A stretch of DNA of 64,000 nucleotides. It comes from CAWDLX01 sp046728155. GTDB lineage: Bacteria; Actinomycetota; Actinomycetes; Mycobacteriales; Micromonosporaceae. The translations under genes were made by a program, and so were the position numbers. Shown in pieces: positions 32,473 to 42,565 of this stretch; the stretch's first letter is position 1, and each line of letters begins with the position of its first letter. Under the pieces are notes generated by a model. That model was not told the origin of the DNA. It did no database searches and saw only the letters and a program-made list of their open reading frames with translations. Location: contig JBKPDY010000124.1 in assembly GCA_046728155.1 (NCBI GenBank), positions 1-64,000 on the forward strand. The letters run 5' to 3'.

Positions 32473-33056
32473 CCCTCCTCGCCTCCCCCGCGGTCGAGGT
32501 CACGGCGCAGAGCGGCGATGCCCCGCGCGGTGTGGCTCTTGACGGCACCCTGGCTGATGCCCATCGCCTCGGCCGTCTGTGCCTCGGAGAGGTCGACGTA
32601 GTACCGCAACACCAGCGCTTCCCGCTGGCGGGACGGCAGTGTCCGGACGGCCGCGAGCATCTCGGCGTGGTGTTCGGCGGCGAGGGCGTGCGCCTCGGCG
32701 CTCGCCTCGGTCGGCGTCGGTCCCTGGCGGCGCAGGAAGCGGTCGACGACGCCGCGGTGGCGAAGTGCCGACCGGGACCGGTTGACCACGCTCTGGCGCA
32801 GGTACGCGACCGCCTTGTCCGGGTCGCGGAGCCGGCCCCAGGAGCGGTGCAGGCTGACGAAGGCGTCTTGCGTGATCTCCTCCGCGAGGCCGTCGTCGTG
32901 CAACAGCAATGCGGCGAGCCGGACAAGTGGGCGGTACTGCGTGCTGAACAGGCGCGTGACCGCGTCGTCGGCGGTCCAGGCCGTGCTCAGCGCCGGTCCC
33001 GCGACGGGTGCCGGGTCGGGACGCGCCGAGGAGTTGCCGAACGGCGCGTAGGCCAC
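32469..33056 (-). CDS. ECF sigma factor, SigE-family type
   Basis: About 195-residue sigma-70 group 4 protein. Region 2 is LFSTQYRPLVRLAALLLHDDGLAEEITQDAFVSLHRSWGRL, followed by AYLRQSVVNRSRSALRHR. Region 4 is LPSRQREALVLRYYVDLSEAQTAEAMGISQGAVKSHTARGIAALRR, whose helix-turn-helix would contact the -35 element. The start is GTG 33056 because GGAG lies 5 bases upstream; codons further upstream lack a ribosome binding site. It is followed by the repeat element and the GerMN membrane protein, which may respond to or regulate it. The promoters it reads cannot be told here. Confidence 0.9.
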   Translation of the reverse strand: MAYAPFGNSSARPDPAPVAGPALSTAWTADDAVTRLFSTQYRPLVRLAALLLHDDGLAEEITQDAFVSLHRSWGRLRDPDKAVAYLRQSVVNRSRSALRHRGVVDRFLRRQGPTPTEASAEAHALAAEHHAEMLAAVRTLPSRQREALVLRYYVDLSEAQTAEAMGISQGAVKSHTARGIAALRRDLDRGGGEEG

Positions 33057-33126
33057 GGCGGCTCCACCCCAGACGTCACTTACCGAGGGTGCCACGCCCG
33101 GATGACGCGCACCGGTGGCTCCAGGT

Positions 33127-34843
<1,717 letters not shown>

Positions 34844-34847
<4 letters not shown>

Positions 34848-35440
34848 CGGCGCACGCCTTCCACGAGCCGTTCGACGTACTTGGCTATCACGTCGACCTC
34901 CAGGTTGACCAACGCTCCGACATCCTTGTGCCCCAACGTCGTGAGGGCGAGCGTCGTGGGGATGAGGCTGACCCCGAACGACTCGTCGTCGACGCCGGTC
35001 ACCGTCAACGAAACACCGTCCACAGTGATCGATCCCTTGTGGACGATGTACCGGGTCACCTCGGGCGGCGCGCCGATGCGGAGATCTTCCCAGCCGGTGC
35101 CCGGGGTTCGGGAGCGGATCGTGCCGACCCCGTCGACGTGGCCCTGTACCAGGTGGCCGCCGAGCCGGGTGGCGATTGTTGCCGCTCGCTCGAGGTTGAC
35201 CCGCTCTCCCACCGCGAGCGAGCCAAGGGCGGACCGGTCGAAGGTCTCCTTCATGACATCGGCCGTGAACGTGTCGCCGGCAACCGCGACGACCGTCAGA
35301 CATACGCCGCTGACCGCGATGGAGTCTCCCGCCCGCGTGTCCGCGGTCACCGTCGGCCCGCGCACGCCGAGCACGGCACCGTCACCGTGCCAATCCATAC
35401 CGACGACCTCCCCCAACTCCTCCACGATGCCTGTAAACAC
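34844..35440 (-). CDS. ribE: Riboflavin synthase alpha chain
   Basis: 198-residue enzyme that dismutates two lumazines to riboflavin. Two tandem lumazine-binding barrels are visible: [12 protein letters not shown] with [12 protein letters not shown], and [15 protein letters not shown] with [19 protein letters not shown]. The family N-terminus MFTGIVEE supports GTG 35440, one base after the ribD stop and preceded by AAGGGG. Longer upstream readings lie in ribD. Confidence 0.96.
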
Positions 35441-35441
35441 G

Positions 35442-36509
35442 TCAGTTCCCCTTCGGTAGCGCGTCGATGCGCAGGTCCGGACCGACCCGGCGGACGTCGG
35501 TGAGTTCGAGGTCGATGGCCTCGGCGATGGTGACGATCCCGGCGGCGGCGAGCGCCGAGGGCCCGGCGCCGAGCAGCTTGGGCGCGAGGTAGCCGACGAC
35601 CTCGTCGACGAGATCCTCCCGCAGGTACGCCCCGGCGAGAGTCGGCCCGCCCTCGAGCAGGACGCGACGGCAACCTCGCTCGAACAGCGCAACGCCAAGC
35701 TTGCGCAAGTCCACCCGGCCATCCATACCGGTGCCCAGTTCGGCGGCGGTGGCGATGAATGTCCGCGCGGCACCGTCACGGACCCGGGCCGTCGCCGGGG
35801 TACGGGTGGAAGTGTCGACGATGACCCGCAGCGGCTGGCGATTGGCGAGTGCGCCGGCATCGGTACGGGCGGTCAGATGGGGGTCGTCGGCGAGGACCGT
35901 GCCGACGCCGACGATGATGGCGTCCACAGTGGAGCGGAGCTCCTGGACATCTGCCCTGGCCTCGGGAGAGGTGATCCACTGGCTCGTGCCGTCGAGGGCC
36001 GCCGACCGACCGTCCAATGTGGCGGCAAACTTCCAGATGACGAATGGTCGCGGATCGCCGGCCGCGCAGCGGGCGGTCGCGGTGAGCCAACCGATGTTTC
36101 CGGCGTGGGCCTCGGCCGCCCGCAGGCCGATCTCCACGTCGACGCCGAGCGCGCGCATGGTTTCGGCGCCGCCCTGGGCAACGGGGTTGGGGTCGCTGAG
36201 TGCCGCGACGACACGCACGATGCCGGCGGAGGCGAGAGCCTGGCTGCACGGGCCGGTCCGCCCGACGTGGTCGCATGGCTCCATCGTCACGACCGCGGTG
36301 CCGCCCTTGGCTCGCTCCCCCGCCGCCGCGAGCGCACGTACTTCTGCGTGCGGGCCACCCGCGTACGCGTGGAAGCCTTCGCCGACCACCTCGCCGGACG
36401 CATCGAGGATCACGCACCCGACAACGGGGTTCGGACTCGTGGAGCCCAGACCCTTGGCCGCAAGTGCGACGGCACGCAACATTGCGGCGTCTTCTGCCGG
36501 GCTTACCAT
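35442..36509 (-). CDS. ribD: Riboflavin-specific deaminase/reductase
   Basis: 355-residue bifunctional enzyme for the second and third steps of riboflavin synthesis. The N-terminal deaminase has the zinc site in PHAEVRALAAAG and MEPCDHVGRTGPCSQAL. The C-terminal NADPH reductase has FVIWKFAATLDGRSA, SQWITSPEARADVQ and GGPTLAGAYL. The start is ATG 36509, preceded by GAGGAGG at 9 bases. It lies about 110 bases after the FMN riboswitch and is the first gene of the operon. Confidence 0.96.
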   Translation of the reverse strand: MVSPAEDAAMLRAVALAAKGLGSTSPNPVVGCVILDASGEVVGEGFHAYAGGPHAEVRALAAAGERAKGGTAVVTMEPCDHVGRTGPCSQALASAGIVRVVAALSDPNPVAQGGAETMRALGVDVEIGLRAAEAHAGNIGWLTATARCAAGDPRPFVIWKFAATLDGRSAALDGTSQWITSPEARADVQELRSTVDAIIVGVGTVLADDPHLTARTDAGALANRQPLRVIVDTSTRTPATARVRDGAARTFIATAAELGTGMDGRVDLRKLGVALFERGCRRVLLEGGPTLAGAYLREDLVDEVVGYLAPKLLGAGPSALAAAGIVTIAEAIDLELTDVRRVGPDLRIDALPKGN

Positions 36510-36621
36510 GTGCCTGGCCCTCCTCGGATCGCGCCGCTGGGGCGCGCGGGCGAGGCGGGAAGCAAGGCGGGGGCGCGGCGACTGTGGCGCTGCCGTAGCG
36601 CACGTCTCCGTGCCGACCGCG

Positions 36622-36772
36622 CGCTGTCTCCCATCCGGACTCTGACCGTCGGCTCCGGAATCACACCGGATCCACCGGAGGCTGGCTGCCACCGGGTCGC
36701 GGGCTTGGCGGGCTACTCCACGTGAGTTGAGCCGCCATCACCGCCGGTTCGGAATTTCACCGAATCCCGCCA
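36622..36772 (-). promoter_or_regulatory. FMN riboswitch (RFN element)
   Basis: The minus strand shows the conserved RFN core in order: GATTCGGTGAAATTCCGAAC, CGGCGGTGATGG, ACCCGGTGGC, GGATCCGGTGTGATTCCGG, AGCCGACGGTCAGAGTCCGG and ATGGGAGAC. It lies directly upstream of ribD with the correct strand. FMN binding is expected to lower rib operon expression. The about 110 bases between it and ribD are very GC-rich and could form a terminator or mask the ribosome binding site, but no T tract is visible, so translational control is more likely (inference). Confidence 0.95.
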
Positions 36773-36865
36773 GCGCGCTGGTGGGTATGCCTCGAGTGTG
36801 CCACCGCGGCCATCGGCTCGACAGGCCACCCATCCGGCGGGCGGGCGATGTTGGTCACAGCCCGG

Positions 36866-37819
36866 TCAGGCACCCTTGCGGCGGTCAACGGCCACGAACG
36901 AGCCCGGCTGCGTCTTGGCGACCGTCTTCATCTCGCTGGCGTCGGCGATAAGTTCGCGCGGGTCGGAGTAGGCGCGGCGACTCGAGAGGGCCACCCCGAC
37001 CGAGACGGTCACCAGGCCCACATCAAAGGTACCGCGGCGGGTCTTGACACTGACGTACCCGCGGTCGCGGTCCTCGGCGTCGTAGAGCCGATCGGCGGCC
37101 GCCTCGAACTCCGTCACCGCCTTGTCGGTGAGCGGAAGGACCTGGTCGGGGTTACAGATCAGCACGAAGTCGTCGCCGCCGACGTGGCCGAGGAAGGCCG
37201 GTGGCAGCCCGATGTCAATGACCGCGCGCTGTAGCTTGCGGGCGAGCGTCACGATGAACTCGTCGCCCCGGGCGAACCCGTACGCGTCGTTGACCGCCTT
37301 GAACCCGTCGATATCGCAGTAGCAGACGGCGAACGGGTCGCCCGAACGCAACCGGTCGCCGATCTCGCGCAGGATCCTGGTGTTACCGGCGAGGCCGGTC
37401 AACGGCGACACCTCCCGGAACTCCTTGTTCCGACGAAGTGTCGATCGGATCCGCGCGACGAGCTCCATCGTGTCGAACGGCTTGACGACGTAGTCGTCCA
37501 CTCCGGCGGTCAACCCGAGCACCTTGTCGACTGTCTGTCCGCGCGCGGTGAGCATGATGATCGGCAACGCCGACGTCATCGCGCCCGCCCGCAGCGCCTT
37601 CGTCACCTCCACCCCGTCGATGGTCGGCATCATGAGGTCCAGCACGACAAGGTCGGGGGGCTGCTCCGAGACCAGGTCGAGGGCTGTGTCGCCGTCGTGA
37701 GCCACGCTGACCTGGAATCCCTCCATCTGCAAACTCAGCTCGACGAAGCGGGCGATGTCGGGGTCATCGTCGACGACGAGGATGCGCTCGGGATGCGTGG
37801 CGGGGGTCGCTGGGATCAT
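36866..37819 (-). CDS. Response regulator with degenerate GGDEF domain
   Basis: 317 residues. The receiver domain (about 1-125) has the acidic pocket VVDDDPD, the phospho-acceptor Asp in DLVVLDLMMP, and the conserved Lys in VVKPFD. The C-terminal GGDEF-like domain (about 140-315) has CYCDIDGFKAVND, and the signature reads GHVGGDDFVLI, that is GGDDF instead of GGDEF; activity as a diguanylate cyclase is therefore uncertain. No DNA-binding domain is present. Its ATG overlaps the rpe stop (ATGA). No partner kinase lies nearby. It could feed or read c-di-GMP, the ligand of BldD encoded at 58 kb, but that link is speculative. Confidence 0.88.
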   Translation of the reverse strand: MIPATPATHPERILVVDDDPDIARFVELSLQMEGFQVSVAHDGDTALDLVSEQPPDLVVLDLMMPTIDGVEVTKALRAGAMTSALPIIMLTARGQTVDKVLGLTAGVDDYVVKPFDTMELVARIRSTLRRNKEFREVSPLTGLAGNTRILREIGDRLRSGDPFAVCYCDIDGFKAVNDAYGFARGDEFIVTLARKLQRAVIDIGLPPAFLGHVGGDDFVLICNPDQVLPLTDKAVTEFEAAADRLYDAEDRDRGYVSVKTRRGTFDVGLVTVSVGVALSSRRAYSDPRELIADASEMKTVAKTQPGSFVAVDRRKGA

Positions 37820-38508
37820 GCCGGACCACCGGGCGGTTGGGTCGGCCGGGCCTCCTGGGCGCGCGCCCGCAGCCGTTGGATTGCCTCGGCGGCGTCCTCG
37901 GCCTCGAAGACTGACGTGCCGGCGACGAACGTGTCGGCTCCGGCCTCGACCGCCTCCCCGATGGTCTCCTCCGAGATCCCCCCGTCCACTTCCAGCCGCA
38001 GGTCCAGATGGCCGGAGTTGATGTGGCGGCGAGCCGCACGCACCTTTGTCAGCAGCTCGGGGATGAACTCCTGACCGCCAAAGCCCGCCTTGATCGTCAT
38101 GATCAACAGCAGGTCGAACTCGGGCAGCAGTTCGAAGTACGGCTCGACCAGCGTGTCCCGGTCGATGGCCAGACCCGGCCGGGCGCCGGCCGCGCGCACA
38201 TCGCGAGCGAGCCTCACGGGGTCGGCTGCGGCCTCCGCGTGGAAGGTCACTGTGTACGCGCCCGCCTCCGCATAGTCGGGTGCGGAGAGCTCCGGATCGA
38301 CAATCATGAGGTGGCAGTCGAGCGGCGTCGTGACCGCGGCGAGAAGGTCTCGCACCTCCGGCAGCCCAATTGTCTGATTCGGGACGAACCGGTTATCCAT
38401 GACGTCCACATGGAGCCAGTCGGACGCTTTTTCGACCGATCTGGCGGCCTCGATGGAGAAGTCGGCGGCAAGCAGACTGGGTGCCACGAGGAGCGACGGT
38501 CCGGTCAC
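37816..38508 (-). CDS. rpe: Ribulose-phosphate 3-epimerase
   Basis: 230-residue TIM-barrel enzyme of the pentose phosphate pathway, interconverting ribulose 5-phosphate and xylulose 5-phosphate. Metal and active-site segments: APSLLAADF, HVDVMDNRFVPNQT (DVMDNRF instead of the common DVMDGRF), LDCHLMI, and RLEVDGGISEETI with the phosphate site VAGTSVF. GTG start at 38508. The 288-base gap upstream, to the divergent MazG-like gene, has AT-rich patches but no firm promoter call. Confidence 0.95.
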   Translation of the reverse strand: MTGPSLLVAPSLLAADFSIEAARSVEKASDWLHVDVMDNRFVPNQTIGLPEVRDLLAAVTTPLDCHLMIVDPELSAPDYAEAGAYTVTFHAEAAADPVRLARDVRAAGARPGLAIDRDTLVEPYFELLPEFDLLLIMTIKAGFGGQEFIPELLTKVRAARRHINSGHLDLRLEVDGGISEETIGEAVEAGADTFVAGTSVFEAEDAAEAIQRLRARAQEARPTQPPGGPA

Positions 38509-38796
38509 GCGGACAGTGTATTAACTCCGGCCGGCTACGCGTCCAGCTAGCCGGCAAATGAATCTGCACGTACCGGTGCACGATCACCCGCCGCGTATCC
38601 ACGGCGTTCACTCGAACATGTATTCGCGACTACCCGACGTGATTTAAGCCGGATTTATGGTAGCCCTGGGCATGTCGGGCTGATGAGCCGAGAATCGCGT
38701 TCCTATTATGATCGACACCGGTCAGCATCGGGCGTCAGTAGGGCTGGGCGCCCCGCCGTCGGGATGAGCCGGCCGGTCGATCATTTGGAGCTGGCC

Positions 38797-39111
38797 GTGA
38801 GCGAGGCAAAGCTGGTGCGGGACAACGTTCCGTTCATAATGCGTCGGCGTGGAGAACATCCGATCGTCCGGACCGCGGAGCCCTACGAGTACGCCGGACT
38901 CCTGCGAGCCAAACTCGTCGAGGAGGTCGAAGAGTTCCTCGACTCAGACGACCCACGGGTGCTGGCCGACGTCATGGAGGTCCTGCTCGCGCTGGGCGAG
39001 GTGTTCGGCTGCGACGGCGACGATCTCGAGCGGATGCGGACCGAGAAGGCACTCGAGCGGGGGAGATTCGGCCGCCGCTTCGTCTGGTCAGGCAACGGGA
39101 CCGCGGCCTGA
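38797..39111 (+). CDS. MazG-like NTP pyrophosphohydrolase
   Basis: 104-residue protein of the small all-alpha, phosphoribosyl-ATP pyrophosphohydrolase-like group: KLVRDNVPFIMRRRGEHP at the start and LRAKLVEEVEEFL...VLADVMEVLLALGEVFGC with the EExxE/ExxD metal pattern. Likely a house-cleaning nucleotide pyrophosphatase by family. The start is GTG 38797 (MSEAKLVRDN), with GGAG 6 bases upstream; ATG codons at 38683 and 38764 in the same frame lack family similarity. The about 200 bases to the convergent rsmB end contain no clear feature. Confidence 0.82.
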   Translation: MSEAKLVRDNVPFIMRRRGEHPIVRTAEPYEYAGLLRAKLVEEVEEFLDSDDPRVLADVMEVLLALGEVFGCDGDDLERMRTEKALERGRFGRRFVWSGNGTAA

Positions 39112-39310
39112 CTCAGCAGCGCGTCGCCCGGTGGCGTGAGCCGACCGCTGCTTGTCGCCCGAGCCAGGCGATTCCATCACTCCGCTCGATCACCCCGGCG
39201 AGATCCAACAGATGTCACGGAAAGACCTGGAAAACTAGGCTGGTCGCGACCTCTATCGGATCTTGGCGCACAGGGCGGTTCAGTACGCCGCCGGTGAGTC
39301 TCCATTGCGG

Positions 39311-40684
39311 TCATTCGCGGCGCAGCAAGGCGAGGAACATGGCATCGGTGCCGTGCCGGTGCGGCCACAGTTGCACCATCGGTCCGTCACCCAGCTCCGG
39401 CAGGCTGGCCGGCAGTGCGGATCGAGCGTCGAGCAACGTGGTCGGTTCGCCGAACCGCCGCAGGGTCTCGGCGACGGTCACCCGCGTCTCCACCAGATGT
39501 GGCGAACACGTCGCATAGGCCACCACACCGCCGGGTCGGGTCACCCGCAGCGCGGCCGTGAGCAGCTCGCGTTGAAGCCGGGTCAGCGGTGGCAGGTCGG
39601 CGGGCTCGCGCCGCCAGCGCGACTCCGGACGGCGCCGCAACGAGCCGAGCCCGGTGCACGGCGCGTCGACGAGGACACGGTCGAATCCCCCGTCGGGCGC
39701 GTCGAGGAGCTCGCCAGCCTCCCGCCCGTCGGCGCAGACCACGTCCACCGGCAGTCCGGCGACGGCCTGCTCCACCAGACGCGCCCGGTGCGGTGCCACC
39801 TCTACCGCGGTCACGCGCGCGCCGCAGCCCGCCGCCAGCGATCCGAGCAGCCCGGCCTTACCGCCTGGACCGGCGCACAGGTCGAGCCACCGCTCGCGGG
39901 CGCCGGTGGGTGCCGCCTCGACCATAGCGGCCGCGACCAGTTGGGAGCCCTCGTCCTGAACGTGCGCCCGGCCCCGCGCGACGGCGTCGATCTCCCCGGG
40001 CGCGCCCCCGGCCAGATACACGGCGTGGGGCGAGTAGGTACCCACCCGGCCACCGGTCTCGCTCGCCAGCGCCTCGGCAGTCGTGAGTCCGGGGCGAGCG
40101 CACAAATGTACCTGCGGCCGCTCGTTGTCGGCGGAGAGTGCGGCCGTGGTCTGATCGAGATCGCCACCGAGCGCCTCGGTGAAGGCCCGGACGATCCACT
40201 GTGGATGGGCGTGAGTCAGTGCCAGGTTGCCGATCGGATCCTGCTCGAACGCGGGGGCTACAGTGGACAGCCATCCGGCCAGATCGCGTTCGCTGACCCG
40301 TCGCAGCACCGCGTTGGCGAACCCGACCGCGCCCGGGGCCACGACCCGGGCCAGGTCCACTGTGGTCGCTACCGCGGCGTGCGGGGGGACGCGGGTGTGC
40401 AGCAACTGGTAGGTGCCCAGGCGCAGCGCATCGCGCGCCGGCGGGTCGATCCGCTCCACCGGCCGCGCGGCCGCGGCCGCGATGACCGCGTCGAGCTGCC
40501 CCTCATTGCGCAGGGTGCCGTAGGTGAGCTCGGTCGCCAGGGCCGCGTCGCGCCCACTGATCCGGTGCTCGCGCAGCAGCCGGGACAGCGCGAGGTTGGC
40601 GTACGCGTCGTCGCGATGGGTGGCCGCAATAGCCTCGTACGCAACCCGGCGCGCGGCGTCCACCCGTCGTACTGGACGGCTCAC
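39311..40684 (-). CDS. rsmB: 16S rRNA (cytosine-967-C5)-methyltransferase
   Basis: About 457 residues. The N-terminal NusB-like RNA-binding domain ([28 protein letters not shown] to about 140) is followed by the SAM-dependent methyltransferase domain. The SAM motif is [14 protein letters not shown]. The two catalytic Cys are in [18 protein letters not shown] and [15 protein letters not shown] 40684 overlaps the fmt stop in GTGA, so it is the last of def-fmt-rsmB. The upstream longer reading lies in fmt. Confidence 0.94.
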   Translation of the reverse strand: MSRPVRRVDAARRVAYEAIAATHRDDAYANLALSRLLREHRISGRDAALATELTYGTLRNEGQLDAVIAAAAARPVERIDPPARDALRLGTYQLLHTRVPPHAAVATTVDLARVVAPGAVGFANAVLRRVSERDLAGWLSTVAPAFEQDPIGNLALTHAHPQWIVRAFTEALGGDLDQTTAALSADNERPQVHLCARPGLTTAEALASETGGRVGTYSPHAVYLAGGAPGEIDAVARGRAHVQDEGSQLVAAAMVEAAPTGARERWLDLCAGPGGKAGLLGSLAAGCGARVTAVEVAPHRARLVEQAVAGLPVDVVCADGREAGELLDAPDGGFDRVLVDAPCTGLGSLRRRPESRWRREPADLPPLTRLQRELLTAALRVTRPGGVVAYATCSPHLVETRVTVAETLRRFGEPTTLLDARSALPASLPELGDGPMVQLWPHRHGTDAMFLALLRRE

Positions 40685-41607
40685 CCTAAGCGCTCGCCGG
40701 CGCCGGCGCGGGATCCCCGGGCCCATTCGACGGCCGGCATCGGACGCTTCCCGGCGGCCCGGACCTCGCCCAACGTGACCGGCTCGGTGGCCGTGCCGAC
40801 CAGCACCCGGTTCCGCTCCACCCGCAGTTCCCCCGCCGCCAGCGCCTCGGCGTCGGCGACGGGGAGCACCGCTCCCACCTTGAGCCGCTCACCCCGGAAC
40901 GTCGTCCAGGCGCCGGGTGCCGGTGTACAGGCACGGATTCGCCGGTCGACGGCGAAGGCCGGGTCAATCCAGCGCACCTCGGCGTCCGCCACGGTGACCT
41001 TGGGCGCGTACGACACGCCGTCGGTGGTCTGTGGCACCGCGCGCGCGGTGTTATCGGCCAACGCGTCCAGCACTGCGACGAGCAGCCCCGCCCCGGCCTG
41101 CGACAGGCGCTGCAGCAGCGAGCCCGCGGTATCGCGTGGGCCGATCTTCTCGACCAGGGTGCCGAAGATCGGCCCCGTGTCCAGCCCTTCCTCGAGCTGG
41201 AACACCGACGCCCCGGTCATCTCGTCGCCATGCAGGATGGCGTGCTGGACCGGCGCGGCTCCACGCCAGGCAGGTAGCAGCGAAAAATGCAGATTGATCC
41301 ACCCGCGGCCGGGCACGGCGAGCGCCGACGGGGGAACGAGGGTGCCGTACGCCACAACCGGAACGCAGTCGGGCTGAAGACGGTCGAGAGCATCCACAAA
41401 GGACCGTTCCCGGAGGCGGGCCGGAGCCAGCACCTCGATGCCCCGCTCGTCGGCCCACCGGGCGACGGGAGACCGAGCCAGGGCCCGGCCCCGACCGGCC
41501 GGCGCGTCCGGACGAGCGATGACTGCGACCAGTTCGTGATCGGACGCGGCGATGGCGCGCAGGGCCGGCAGGGCGACCTCCGGTGTGCCGGCGAAGACGA
41601 GGCGCAT
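40681..41607 (-). CDS. fmt: Methionyl-tRNA formyltransferase
   Basis: 308 residues. Formylates initiator Met-tRNA using 10-formyl-THF. The catalytic core has [47 protein letters not shown] (catalytic Asn/His) and the folate-site DTGPIFGT. The C-terminal OB-like tRNA-binding domain begins near residue 205. It follows def by 4 bases; def removes the formyl group later, so the pair works together. Confidence 0.96.
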   Translation of the reverse strand: MRLVFAGTPEVALPALRAIAASDHELVAVIARPDAPAGRGRALARSPVARWADERGIEVLAPARLRERSFVDALDRLQPDCVPVVAYGTLVPPSALAVPGRGWINLHFSLLPAWRGAAPVQHAILHGDEMTGASVFQLEEGLDTGPIFGTLVEKIGPRDTAGSLLQRLSQAGAGLLVAVLDALADNTARAVPQTTDGVSYAPKVTVADAEVRWIDPAFAVDRRIRACTPAPGAWTTFRGERLKVGAVLPVADAEALAAGELRVERNRVLVGTATEPVTLGEVRAAGKRPMPAVEWARGSRAGAGERLG

Positions 41608-41611
41608 CTGT

Positions 41612-42178
41612 TCAGCCGAAGAATCCGCCCGCGTGCGGACTGACCTTCACGACCGGCGGGGTGTCCACGTTGTACCAGGGCGCCGCCCGGATCTCGCGCA
41701 TCGCCTCTTTGCGGGCCTGCGGGTCGAGCCGGTCCAAGAAGAGGACGCCGTCGAGGTGGTCGGTCTCGTGTTGGCAGCAGCGGGCCATCATGCCGGTGCC
41801 GACCAGCCGCATCGGGTCGCCGTACTCATTGAGCCCGGTCGCGACCACGTTCATCCGGCGCTTGGTGTCCACGTAGATCCCGGGAATGGACAGGCAGCCC
41901 TCCGGCCCGTCCTGCTCCTCATCGTCCGGGAAGTGCAGCTCGGGATTGACGATGTACCCCACAACCTCGTCCACGTCGAACGCGAAGACGCGAAGGCCGA
42001 CGCCGATCTGCGGCGCCGCGAGACCCGCGCCGCCCTCGTTGAGCAAGGTCTCGGTCAAGTCCTTGACGAGCGTGCGCAGCTCCTTGTCGAACGTGACCAC
42101 CGGATCTGCGGGCGTTCGCAGGACAGGGTCGCCGAAGAGGCGGATCGGCTGGACGGTCACGGGTCGGGGGCCTTTCAT
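41612..42178 (-). CDS. def: Peptide deformylase
   Basis: 188-residue metallo-hydrolase that removes N-formyl from new proteins. The three family motifs are intact: [10 protein letters not shown] (motif 1), EGCLSIPG with the metal Cys (motif 2) and QHETDHLDG with the metal His and catalytic Glu (motif 3). The start is set at ATG 42178 with GAGGAG 12 bases upstream; GTG 42160 ([12 protein letters not shown]) is the other choice and matches many family starts. Head of def-fmt-rsmB. Confidence 0.95.
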   Translation of the reverse strand: MKGPRPVTVQPIRLFGDPVLRTPADPVVTFDKELRTLVKDLTETLLNEGGAGLAAPQIGVGLRVFAFDVDEVVGYIVNPELHFPDDEEQDGPEGCLSIPGIYVDTKRRMNVVATGLNEYGDPMRLVGTGMMARCCQHETDHLDGVLFLDRLDPQARKEAMREIRAAPWYNVDTPPVVKVSPHAGGFFG

Positions 42179-42268
42179 GCGTTGGTCAACTCCTCAAGTC
42201 TACGGACGCCGCCCGGCCCCGTGCTCCATGCTGGAAGTTGGACGTACCCGGACAGAAGGGTGAGTGAC

Positions 42269-42559
42269 ATGAGCTTCATCCAGATCATCGACTACGAGAC
42301 GGACCAGGCCCAGGCGATCGATGACCAGATGCGCCAGGCCATGCAATCGGGCATGGACATGACCTTCACCCGCATGGAGCACACGCAGGACCGGGACAAT
42401 CCACGCCACTACATGACCATCGTGGAGTTCCCCTCCTACGAGGCAGCGATGGCCAACAGCAGGCGGCCCGAGACCGACGCGATGGCGAAGCAGCTGGCCG
42501 CGCTTTGTACGAGCGGCCCGACCTTCCACAACATGGACGTGAAGCTCGACCTGCCGTAA
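42269..42559 (+). CDS. Small conserved protein with dimeric alpha/beta-barrel character
   Basis: 96 residues starting MSFIQIIDYETDQAQAIDDQM, with a second strand RHYMTIVEFPSYEAAMANS. This pattern of a short strand, an acidic helix and a second strand is typical of the ABM/EthD-like ferredoxin barrel, and small actinobacterial proteins begin with the same MSFIQII(D/E)Y. The ATG follows GAAGGG. No catalytic residues can be assigned. It is a lone plus-strand gene between def (divergent) and priA (convergent, 6 bases apart at the 3' ends). Confidence 0.75.
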   Translation: MSFIQIIDYETDQAQAIDDQMRQAMQSGMDMTFTRMEHTQDRDNPRHYMTIVEFPSYEAAMANSRRPETDAMAKQLAALCTSGPTFHNMDVKLDLP

Positions 42560-42565
42560 CGGCGC

